Source: Nageia nagi (lineage: Eukaryota; Pinophyta). Taken from it: DNA of 64,000 bases. This document shows positions 37,901 through 49,900 of this stretch, piece after piece. Each line of letters opens with the position of its first letter. Position 1 is the stretch's first letter. The notes below the pieces were generated by a model, which worked only from the letters and a program-made list of their open reading frames with translations, was not told where the DNA came from and ran no database searches. Position numbers and translations under genes: made by a program. The stretch spans positions 169,074,001 to 169,138,000 of the forward strand of contig JBITNC010000001.1 in assembly GCA_050084985.1 (NCBI GenBank), given 5' to 3'.

Positions 37901-40900
37901 GGGGACATTAAGGCGAACTCATGATAACAATTAGAATACCCGGGACCTTCTTCAAGAATTTTAATGTAGGGATCTACAACATGCATGAACTTTTCTTAAC
38001 CATGTTCTTCCCAAGAGCATGCGATAGGCTACTGAGCCATCTTTCACAACTTGAAAAATCTACCAAACAATTTATTCTAACAACTGAAACAGCTATATTC
38101 AAAACAACTCCTTTTGGTTTTGTTTTGCCTTTAGTAAGGACCTCAGCTGTAGTGTTGATTTAGATCAATATAAACTGTAACATATTCATACAAAAATGGT
38201 TTAAATATTCACAACACCATCTCCATTTACTAAGTCATTAGGAACATAGACACCATTGGAAAGTACCTTAAGTTGGGGAGCGTATGGATCAACTTTCCCT
38301 TCCAAAATAGGAACATCAACTTGCTGTTGATCCATTCCAAAATAGGAACATCAACTTGCTTCTTCCTTAATGCACTAAGGCTACTTTGTAACTCTCTCTT
38401 CTTTTCAAAAGATAATGCTATCAATTGCCTATGCGTAATATATCATTTCGTGTAGATAAGCCCTCCAATATTGAGTAAGATGCTTGGCCTTGGGAGATTG
38501 GAAAGTCTTGGATGCCTAAACTTCTTCTCCTCCTTTCGCCCCTACCCTTTTTTGTCTTTTTAGCTTCATGTTTTTTCTCCTTGGCACACTATATTGCAAG
38601 GACATCAACTTCTTCTTTCATGAGCTCTACCACATTCAAAGGTGTCTTTCCCTTTTCATCCTTTGTTATTGAAGTTGATGGCTTGGAGAGTTGTTCTTGT
38701 GGTGCCCTTCCCACATCCATAGCATGTGGTATATGTTGGATTCTTCCTTGGGCCTCAATCTCCCACTTGGGGTTGTAGTGGTGTCACAACTTCCTTTTCT
38801 TGGAGAAGTATGATAGCCAATTGCTCCATCTTATGAATCAAGTCATCATATTCTGTTGAGAGATAAATATGAGTGAAGTAACACTTGGTGATGGGAGAAC
38901 TACTATTTCTTGATCCTTTTCCTCTATACTTTCTTCGTACCACTTTGCTATCTCCTTAGCTTGTTCCATGGTAGGCCTCTCGTACTTCACCTTTGTCAAA
39001 TCTCTTACCTCGTTCTCGATGTGAAGTATTTCAACATCAGTCTATCAACACCATTAATGACTCCATAGCGAAGATTCACCTTTCGAAGTTGAGCCTTGAT
39101 CTTCTTGCTCAATTCTTGTGATGGAGCATAGTAGCTACTAATCTTCTTATTTGCTCTTTGATTTAGCTTGGTGATCTTGATCATGAGGTCAAAATATTTT
39201 TCTTGCAGTCCAAACTCTTCAAGGAATCTCTCTTGAAGTTGGTCCCAAAAATTCTGCACAACTTCCTCCAACGTCTCATAGCATTGATGAGTCGCTCCCT
39301 CAAGAAACGTAGGAAGAAATTCTGTCCCTTGCACCTTTGTGGTTAATCCATTACAAATGCACAATCTTTTGAACTCTTACACAAATATTTGAGCATCTTC
39401 ATTAGATTGAGTAGCAAAAATAGGAGTTTCACCCATGCTAGTACAAAGACTCTTGTAAATGTATGATTACCACTAATGAGGAGTGCTCTTTTGGCAACAT
39501 TGCAAAAAATGTCAATTATTTTGGTACATAAAGAATTACAATACTGGGCCTTACTCTTGTAATGATCTTTTGTGTTGATGCACCACTTTAATTGTTGGTA
39601 TTTAAAATTAAACTATACAATCAAGACAATAATTTTACAATGGTGCAATAGTGATGCAAAAATACTCTCAATGCAAGTGAAAATTTGTATTACAACAAAA
39701 ACAAAAAAACAATGGAAGAAACTTTTATTGAACTTTGATAGCAATGGACTTGGTTACCTTGTGAGGAGCACTACCACTTGCTCAACTCAGTAATCAATTT
39801 GTCACAACTGCTATCAAAACCACACTAGCATAAAATCTTCATACAAGAAAACCATAACCTTTTCTCCACTTGAACAAGAGAGCACGTGCATAATACAACA
39901 CTTTGACACAATTATGAGATTCAAATATGACACAAGTACTCAAGGGACTGTTTTTACTTGAGTACTTCACATCACAACACAAACTTATTTGTCAATTTGT
40001 TTTCTTCATCTACATGTCCATGCAACACCTCTATTTAGAATATTTAAATTTTTTTAATACTTTATTTGTTCTTAATTCAGAAATATCCATACTCCTTTTA
40101 AAAAAATCCTTGAGACGTGGTTTTTATGCCACATCAGTTTTTCTAGAAATCCCATTTGAATAGTCAACACCTACTTTCCACATTATCACTTTTATAGAAA
40201 TCTCACTTTTTCTAATTAAATCTTTTAAGTCACATCACACTTTTATTGAAATCTCACTTTTTCTAATTAAATCTCTTTAAGCCACATCATCTCTTAGATT
40301 TTTCTAGAATATATTTTCTAGATATTAGCCATAGACATTTCTCCTACTTACTGTGTTTTACTTTTACATTCATTTTTACCATTTACTATTTACTATGCAT
40401 TATTCATTATTCATTTTTACTATTTACCTCTTCATATATACTTTTGCTTTCTATTATCTTTTACCAAACTCTACCAACACAAAAAATCCCATAGTACATT
40501 TGTACTATGCATTGTATACTAATAATTGTTACATCACTATCTACACATTCTTGCTGCATTGTTATTCCTTTATGGTAAATATTGTAACTTATTGTTGAGT
40601 GTCATTATCTTTCACAACAAGCTGACAACTAGGAACTATTGCCAGTTGTTATACACACTATTTACTGTAAGGTAATATATTTTTGTAGGAAAAAAATTAC
40701 ACGATAGGACAAAATCTGAATTGCTACTTGTTAGAGGAGAGGCATTTTCGCAACAAAGGAATTTGGTGATATAGCTGAAAATAAACAAAAATTCTGAATT
40801 AAAACAATCACGCTTTAGAAAACTTCAAACATAAATACAAGAAAAAATAAAGGTTATATGGATTTTGAGTTGTGTGAGAGCTAATGCAAAGTGCACTCAA

Positions 40901-43900
40901 CAAAAGATAACCCTCTGCATTCTTGTAGATTCTTAGCTCTCTTTGTATATTATCCATTTTTTGCCCATCTTAAACCATTCTCTCGAGGGAGACATAAAAG
41001 CCATTGGGAACCTTCTTATCAACTAGAAATGCCTTGTTATAAAATATATTAAATTCAAATAATATATTCTATGTTTTCATAGTACCTTATAGTAGCCTCA
41101 TACAAATAACCTATAAGTGATTTGTCCTGATTGTCAACAATACAAAGAACTCTCACCAATGGGTTAAATACCTAAATTTATGAAAGAAACAAATATTAAA
41201 AACTTGGCCTTTTAAAAAGGAACTAAAGAAGATTGAAATCATCAATCATTAGTAACTTAGATGGTCTCATGTGAAGTCTTTAAAAAACCTTTGTAAAAAT
41301 TATGTTGGCAACAAGGAGGGCTTTTGTTGAAGTAGAAAAAAAGGACTATTTATTTTTGACAAACAAACATCCTCTTCAATCTTGCCCTTTTGGAATGAAG
41401 GCTTTACAAGGTGAGAATGTTGGTGGCAAACCATGTTCCACTAGTTCGAATGATCTGTCTTCCATCGGTATATTGCCTCATCAAGTTGAGAACCCACCAA
41501 TGATTGTGGATGTACTTTGTAGTTTGTTTTGCATTGTCCATTACTTCCTTGACCCAAAATATTTTTCAAATATCCTCCTATATCAGGTCAATGCAATGGA
41601 CTATGCAAGGAGAACCAAAAATGGTAGGAAACCTTTCTTTCAAAATTTTCCCTATTGCCACATATGCTGCTGCATTGTTTGTGACAATTTGCACTACATT
41701 TTGTGGCCCAGCCTCCTCCTCTAGCAAGGTGAACAATGTGCGTACAATTTTTATGTTCGATGCATTTCTTGATCTTAGAAACACTAGGCCCCTTGTTGAA
41801 TTAATTGTGAAATATTTGACCTCTTCCATCCATCCATCCATCGTACATAATTGTGCAAGCCTTCTTTACCCATATTTTTTCTACTGCTCAATAGTTGATG
41901 TATGTTTTCTACACATCAGGTTAGAAGGTCACCTTGATAATCATCATATGTTAAGGCTTTAAACCTAACATCACAAACTGTCAATTCGTTTACAATAGCA
42001 TGATAATATGGTGACCTTGCAAAATTCAAAGGCTTTAAACCTAACATCACAAACTGTCAATTCGTTTACAATAGCATCATAATATGGTGACCTTGCAAAA
42101 TTCAAAGGAAAGTTGCCATCACTTTTCTTCCCTCTACCTATTTTTCCTTGTTCTAACAACTTTCTTCAAGTGATTGAAGGCCTCCTAGATTGTTAGAGGG
42201 AACAAAAGATGAATTGGTATCAAATTGTAACTGTGAGCTAGAATAAGTTGTAGAAGAACTATAGTGGGACCTAGGTCCAACGGTACTTTGAGTGATATTT
42301 GGTACAAAAGGTGGAGTGGCGTAAGTGCTACCCTTTTCTACCTTTGCTTTTTCCTTCTACTTCCTGAAAACTTGAGGTAAGAGCTCATCTCTTGCATTAG
42401 CTTTGGTTTGACGCTAGGGTGTTCCTTCACATATCTGTTTGAAAATGTGGGCAAGATGGTGTTTGGTGCAATTAATCCCATCATGTATAATTTTACCATA
42501 GTAGTTGCATTCCAATTGTCCATCCACTTCCTGTCAATGTTTCCATTTAGGATCTCTTCTTATGCTCATTTTCTCCTACTAAACAACATTGTTAAACTAG
42601 AGTTCCACAAAGTTTTAGGGATGGGGATTACAAGGTTTGGGGGGAAGTGTTTTGGGTTTGGGGACACATTTTTATTTTTTTAAGTTGAATTTTTTTATTT
42701 ATTTTGTTGGTTGTGCATGTCTAGCTGTGGGGATGCCTAGATGTCCTCAAGACGGTTGGGGGATGTTTGGGTGTCTCTTGGCCATCTTTGGGATGATCAA
42801 GCATCCTCAAAATCTTTAGGAGTCTTCAAGATGCCATGGGATGGAAAAAACCCTATCCTTGCCATCTCAAGGATGCTTAGGCGCCCCATTGAACGTCTCC
42901 AGAAAGAGGAGGATGTCTTAGGTTTGTCTCCCCCAAGCATGAAACGTCCTTGGGACGTCAACCCAAAATCTAATTTGGAGGGGATGTCCTAGGGACGTTT
43001 TGTACCTGTCCTTGTGTCCCAAAATGCTGGGTTCGGCCATTTGAGAAAAATAAACTCAATCCTTAGGAAAAAAACTTGACCTCAGGAAAAAATCAGCCCT
43101 AGACAAAATTTACAAACATAAAATAAAACTTGTTACTCACTTGTATTTGTTACTTGTTAGGGTTGTGGCATACGATTTCAATGTCAATAGGTAGGGTTAA
43201 GTTGGCTCGCCTTCGCTTCTGCTCTTAGTTCTGCAGTTTTGACAATTTTGAAATGAAAAAAACAGAGAGAAATCCAAATATAAACCAAATTCTGCTTTTT
43301 TGCCAACACAGCTGAATAATTTGCACAGATTCACGAGTTGCCAAATAATTGGCCTCTTGAATATCAGTGTATTTGGCAAAAAACTCATATTCTGGAGTAT
43401 GCGATTTTTCGCCAGATTTTTTTAACAATTATGTGTTTAACCCTGTTTGTCGAATATTCAACCAATTAGTCCAAATATTTGTCAAATCCCTTAACAGTGC
43501 ATTGGAGCTGATTTTCAATAGAATTGAAGGAATTAAGGAGATAGGTTATTCTCTTCAAATTATAAAATTTTCCTCCCAAAAATATTTTGGTCACGAGTGA
43601 GTTTGCCTCATAGAGATATTGAAACTAATTCAACTATTCCTTCTTCAACTTTGCATCTTGAACATTCATTAGAACTGAATCAATAAACCTGAATCTCTCT
43701 AATCAAGGACATGTTCCATCTTTTTTCTGGATAAAATCTGGGTAAATTTGATATTTATAAAAACAAATTCAGAGTTTTAAAAGGGCTCTGAGAACCTTAT
43801 GCAAAATAGATGTTACAATATATTACAATACAATACATAATTCAGAATATCCTGTCTATTGTTGATATCTCTAAGATATAACATAGAAAAACAAAGCAAC

Positions 43901-46900
43901 TCTTAAGAAGCTAATACATCATTATAACGAAGCATATATTCTTAAAATTCTGAAAATAAAATGAAAATGAAGAATATCTTCTAATAATACATTTCAGAGT
44001 AAACCAACCATATTGGTCATATTTGAGAATTTAAGTCTTCTTTTTTGGTTCGTGGCTGCAGCCAACTGATCCAATTTTCCACATTTCTCCCGACTTAACA
44101 TAATGAAATGGTACTTCCCTCCACTAAGCCTGGCATCATGCCCTCCGTTGTTGATGAGTCCCTTCTATCACTTCAGATCTAGAAGAATGTAGTCCAGCAG
44201 AGCCATATTTGGTTCATCTAACTTCAGTTTTAAAGTGAAGTAGGACCTCCCTCCATTAAGCCTGACACTCCTTTTGCCCTCCGTTGTTGATGGGTCCCCC
44301 TTCAATTCAAATCTAGAAGTCTATAGAACCGTTCTGCAAAAAGGATCCTTAAGAAGAAACGAAGCATTGAAAAAAAGGCATAGAATACACTTTACTTACA
44401 ATTCTTGCCCTTTCTTCTCTTTGTTTTAGGGTTGTTCTTTTGTACAGTCTTTATTGGAGCCTGCTTTTTACCATCAAGAGATAGCTACCCTATGCTATAT
44501 GTCATGGAGCGGAAATCTGGTGTTGGGTATCGGCCTACACCATTACCGCAAGGTTTCCCTCTATATTTGAGGGAGATCTTAGTACTGATCAACATTTTGA
44601 CACAAACCCTTCTTTAACAGAGGAGAGCATAATACATAACATAAAACAATGCACAATACAAAATGAAACGATGCATAACATATTTAGCAGTACAAAACGA
44701 AGCATCAGACGGGTCATTCTCAGGTTTCCGGCTTTCCTGAAGTCATAGCTTTGACTGATATGCAGTACAAAGAAAGAACTTAAGCAGAGCATTCTCTGTC
44801 GTTAAGTGGCTGGTGTGCAGTATGTAAATCGAGGAATCTCTGCTTTGCAGATGGATTTAGAGGGCTCCATTGTGTTGCCTGGTAAGAGTGGCATGTGTAC
44901 AGATCTTCCATTGTTCCTCTTCAGTCGCCTTCACACACGACTCATTCTAGGTTTTTGATCCTTGTTCGATGCCTGCCATTCTCCATCCATTGGCTCACCG
45001 TAGGACATACTCCATCTTGGTCTTCTATATATTAGTTTTTTTCCTGTGAACTTTTAGATTTCAGTTTGGGAATTTGTTGTTGCCATACCTTCCATCCTGT
45101 ATCTTAGAATTCCAACCAGATCTTTCTAGATCAGCATTTTCAGCCTCCAATTTCCAATTCCCAGCAATTAACTTTCTGGTCATGCAACTGATGTTGGATA
45201 TTGATGCATATAAAACACAGCTCCTCTCTAGCTTTGTTACCAATTGTTAGGAAAATTCTCTTCAGATTGTGGCTGCATGTGGTAAAGCCTACAGAAGATA
45301 ATAATTCATGCGACTTCAACACTGAACATCTAATAGCACATGAAAGCATAAAACTCGAAGAGAGTACATGGGTACTTTTACTGATGACCCAAATATGTCT
45401 TTTTATTATTTATCCCAAAGAATTTAAATAATTCTTTTTCATCAGAGATATTACGAGACAATGATGGTTTTCTGCAACCTTTGTTTAATAGGGTGGATGC
45501 AAAATTATACATGCTTTGACAACAAAGCAAAACTTTATCATTTTGTTACAATTTTCTGTTTTACATGCAAAATTTCTATTCTGGAGAGAAGTAATTGCCA
45601 CGTCCGACCAACACAAAGGTTACTCTTACTCCCACAAATTGAATGAAACAAGCATCAAATTGCTGAAAGAAATACATAAATTGATTTGTATTTTATTCTA
45701 TAAATGTTGAAGTACTTGAATGGTTGGAACTTGTTAGAAAAATAGCATCCAAACAGTTTTTTAGCAACTATGACGTAATACCACCACTACTTGTACATCT
45801 ATAAAGCAACTTACTGTGAAGCTGATAACAGTTATGAACCTCAATAAGTATTATCACCATGTAAGGGACTTGGCTGCAACGTGTTGAGTAAACGCATATT
45901 GTGTTCATAATGATGGTGAGAGGAGGCATGTAAATATAAATTTATGCCTCTTGTTCCTTTATACTTAGGGTGTAAGTTGACACTTGATAGATTGACCACA
46001 CTATTGAAGTGATTAGCATACGAGGCTAATGATGTATTATTGATATTGTTATTGATACTATTGTTTTAAGATTAAAACCACTCCAATCGGAAGTGAGTGC
46101 ATTATCAATCCCATCATCCTCAGCATAGATACCCACCCTGGAGTAAGATAATCAATGTTGTTAATGTCCAAAGCAATCTTAATCGGAGGAGTAGAAGTAT
46201 GGAGACGTGTTAGACTATGCCAACCTGAACCTAGACACTCCACCAAAGATCTGCCAGCAACCAAAAGAAACTATTTTGCATGTCGATGGCTCAGGTTCTC
46301 CATTGGAACTAATTATTGATCTGTCACTCTTCTGTGTTATTGTATGCCGGATGCCTGATTTAAAATACAATAGAGTTGGGAGTGTGCACAGGCATGGGGA
46401 AAAACAGGATATCCATGCTTTTTTATCATGCTTCTTTTCTTCTTCCTGTATAGTCTGTACTAGACTGGACAGTATCACTGGGAGCTTGGTAAGGATTGGA
46501 AGTTAAAAATGTATAAAACCAGATATATACGTGGCATAAGAGAAATGGACAGCAATGAGGACTGGGATTTCAAAGACAACGAGTTGTATTTCCCCAGAGG
46601 GGAGTACTTAGCAATTAACAAGGATGAACTGGAATGCTCAACTGGAGAAGATAAAGATGAGACCGTTGAAGTTCTATTCTTCCCATACCGTCCCTTTTCA
46701 TGGAAGTGTCCAGGCCTATCCAAATCTATCCCCAATATTATTATATTGTTACCAAAACTCAACAATGCTGTTGGGACATTGTTATATATATCTGAATATA
46801 TCAATGAGCCTTGCATGGTAGTAGGTTTAACAGCATCACTTGACTATTGTGTAACTTGACATGTATGGTAATTCTTTCTCGTATGTTACAGTGGAGTGTA

Positions 46901-49900
46901 AAATCTATGGTCTTATAGTTTTTCAAGGCTTCAAAATTTTTATATGCTTTCTGATGTAGCAACTTTTTCCCCATTCACTGCAGGACTTTTCTCAACGATA
47001 CCTGTATTTTTTGATCTAATTTATGTGCCATGTTGATATGTAGTGAGAGCAGCACCTTCCAAATTTCATCTAGTTCTCTCTTCTGTTGACAGATTTCAAT
47101 TTGTAGTGCAGAACTGACCATTTCTTATATTTTGTGACATCTACGTCATTGATGAGAGATTCAATTTGGTTAAATGGGTAATATATGCTAATATCTGCAT
47201 CTTTTGAGGAAGGCAAGATCAGTTAATAAAAGACCTTTCTTCATTCTGAAATAATTGAACTTGCTAATCTCTTCAAGGAGATCCCTACCACAGAGGACAG
47301 TTTTCTGTCTCAAGCTTTTGGAAGTGTGAACATTTTCTTCTGAGGTTATTGGTGGACTTGCATACAAGTTTTCCATGTTGAAATTTGAAGTCCATGACTC
47401 AGGATACTGTATTCTGGCCTTCATTCCAAAGGTACTCAAACTTTTGTACTTACTCTTACAGGGTGATATCCTAATGCAATTTTTTTTACAAGATAACTTT
47501 TGAAGGTTAAGAATATTCTCCTAGACATTGCTGAAGATTGGAGTTTTGCTTCTTCAGCCTCAGGGTTCATCCTTAAAGGAAGAAAATTCTACCTTTTCTT
47601 CTGCTGGGGATGATGGAGACATGGAAAGCCACCGCTGTCATATTTTCTTAGAAAAAACATTGATTTCTTCATATTCTGGAATCTGGTGTTGTATGGTTGT
47701 ATGTATTAACTTATTTGTTTCTTTACAGCAGATGACTTATACTGTAACAGTTTTGTTTGTTCTCATTATAAAAATTGCAGTTCTATTGAGCATTGGGATG
47801 ATCTGATGTTTTTATGGTTGGACAAAGGGAAGAACCTGTTGCCCATTTTGTCAATTGCAGGTTTATGTTTTGAAAGGTCACTGACAATTGGCCTTAGACA
47901 CAATGAACTTTATCTACATGGATTCTAGTCGGCTCATCAGTACAATTCTTGAATGGAACAAAGTCACTCAATGCAAAACCCATTTCTCTGGATTATCTAC
48001 TATGCTAATGAGGATGTCACTATATAAGACATGATCAGCTTATTATGGTATACCAATTTGGGGTAGCATAGATACTTTGGTTTTGTGAGAAGCATAGATA
48101 CAACTTGCAGAACACACTTGTGGGAGAGGAGTATACCATTTATTGTTAGTTTCTGTGCAGACTCAATTTTGAATTTAGTGACTGTTCTAATCATAATGTT
48201 TTGAGTATGATGATGTATTTCTTATAATTGCATGTCTCTTTTCTGTTATTATTTAACTTTTTTATTTCTTGCTTATCTGATGAGCAAATAGATTTTTCGT
48301 TTTAAGAAACAGATGGATCCCCAAATATAACTCAGCATAATCTTTCAAAAAAATGGTAAAAGAATATGTGAAAGTAAATCTGATCTGAAATTAATATATT
48401 TTTTCTGTCTTCCCAAAGTTGCTCTTGATTGCATTGCTAAATGAGAAGCATCAATCAAATTTTTAGGTTGTCCGTAATAGATTTTTCTTTTTAAGAAGCA
48501 GATGGATCCCCAAATATAACTCGGCATGCTCTTTCTAAAAAAACGCTAAAAGAATTTGTGAAGGTAAATCGGATCTGAAATTAATATATTTCTTCTGTCT
48601 TCCTAAAGTTGCTCTTGTTTGCGTTGGTAAAACTAGCAAGCGGCAACAATGTATCTAATGAGAAGCATCAATCAAATTTTTGGGAGAAGTATATTGCAAT
48701 CATCAACTTATGTCGTATGCTTGGATGAAAAATTATTTAATTACTAGCCCTAAGGATAAGTTGGTAGTTTAATTTTTGTAGGTGCATCACTTATTCTATA
48801 GAGGTCATACAGCTAAAAGCTTATTTTGTTCTACCACCTCAGTTTACCTGATTTACTGTTGGTATCTTTGATACAGGAGATTATGCTCGAGTTTCGGGCT
48901 GGGAAAATGACTATGGAAGGGACAAGAGTCTCACCTGATACTCGTAAAGGACTTGTACGTGTAGCTAAGGTAAATTAATGACTGCATATTGGTAATAGCA
49001 TAGTTCACTCTGGATATCTCTAGCTGTTTTCTTAAATGTTCAATGAAAATGTAATCAAATTGTGAGCTTTATAGATGTTCTGTTGATTTGCATCATGGTG
49101 ATGTATTGTTCATCAAAGTGCAATTTTATTTATGGCTTCTCAAAGTTTAAGAATTGCTTTGTTCCGTTTTTCCATGATTTTCCCTTCCAAGTTTTTGTAC
49201 TTTGCATTCAGCTTCTAATTTTTTTTTTTTAACTTTTATTTTGACCAGGGAGATGAGGGTCTTTTATACTTTCAATGGCTGGATCGAACAACTAATGTGG
49301 TTGAAATTGTATCCTTTATTTAACAGGGGGTGTCTACGTTTGTACTTCCATGTCTTGATCCTTAATTTGGTGTACTTTTATTGTGTGGGATTTCTGGTTT
49401 CTCGCTATTTGTTTTCCTTAACAGAGTCTTACAGGACCAAATTATTATTCCTGATGAAGCTGTATTTGAAAAGGTAGTTAAAGTCTTCATTTGGCAAATT
49501 CTATAATTATCTATGATTTATGCTTGTTACATGGTTGTTTCTCCATTCTTTCTTATTCTAATTGTTTTATTTGAGTGCAGGTTCAACAAACTTCTGGGCG
49601 GGTATACATCTTGAAGTTTAAAGATGATGATCGCAAATTCTTTTTTTGGATGCAGGTATTAGGAAATCCTGAATAGATGAGTCCTCTGTATGCTTTCATA
49701 AACGAGAAAATGTTTTTTTGTTTGACATCATTATTTCCACATATCCAGGAACCAAAAGCTGATGGCGATTCCCAAATATGCAACTCTGTTAATTACTTCA
49801 TCAATCGTCCACTTGGTATATCTTCTTAATTGATGTTTGGGTTGTGATGCTAACCATAAGCCATGGAATCTCAAGCTACATCTTTGTGTGCAGAGGAAGT

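Larger units (their letters stand above)
29310..37978 (-). mobile_element. Young non-autonomous LTR retrotransposon with gag plus novel ORF2
   Basis: 8,669 bp bounded by TG...CA LTRs (29310-30885 and 36404-37978) and a perfect 5 bp duplication ACATG at 29305-29309 and 37979-37983. Transcription is on the minus strand: gag, ORF2 and the LTR TATAAATA box all agree. The 5.5 kb interior holds gag next to the 5' LTR (right) and then a long ORF2 of unknown function. No protease, RT, RNase H or integrase motif was found on either strand. It resembles the gag-only class called TR-GAG in plants, but with a large extra protein. It must be mobilised by enzymes of another element. It sits in Gypsy-2 within RPN13 intron 1. 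Confidence 0.85.
36404..37978 (-). repeat. 5' LTR and promoter of the young element (1575 bp)
   Basis: Upstream LTR in the direction of transcription. It carries the same U3 repeat array (37291-37794), the TATA box (36995-37003) and a short minisatellite. Gag begins ~150 bp beyond its inner end. Confidence 0.9.
28100..39420 (-). mobile_element. Gypsy-2: minus-strand Gypsy element split by the young LTR element
   Basis: A gag-like segment lies on the right (38500-39364) and RT on the left (28120-28760), both minus strand and in Gypsy order. The element at 29310-37978 with its ACATG duplication lies between them. The outer ends are not defined. Confidence 0.65.
26038..45670 (-). mobile_element. 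Copia-3: old minus-strand Copia element spanning most of intron 1
   Basis: Two related ~430 bp segments (26038-26490 and 45247-45670) look like its LTRs. Both start TGTTAG and share TAGCA.ATGAAAGCA.TAAAACTC and CATTTTGTTACAATTT. Next to the right copy, on the minus strand, ATTGGTAACAAAGCTAG fits a Met-tRNA PBS. Inside the left copy lie RNase H and RT remnants in the expected minus-strand order. The 5' half was not recognised and the interior holds later insertions. Confidence 0.6.
25966..48876 (+). other. RPN13 intron 1, 22.9 kb, filled with nested transposons
   Basis: Donor CAG|GTTTGT and acceptor TTTGATACAG|GAG flank 22,911 bp. Most recognisable content is transposon sequence inserted in layers: minus-strand Copia-3, minus-strand Gypsy-2, the young LTR element 29310-37978 and a hAT relic. 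All recognised elements in the intron are antisense to RPN13. Confidence 0.7.

Noticed and set aside
41302-41962. Plus-strand frames of 140 and 152 codons
   Set aside because: They are mostly antisense to the hAT transposase, whose minus-strand motifs are clear.
48877-48890. RPN13 starting at the internal Met of exon 2
   Set aside because: Possible, but the upstream exon supplies an in-phase MATTVQ with good splice sites, a 5'UTR intron and a TATA box, so the longer form is preferred.
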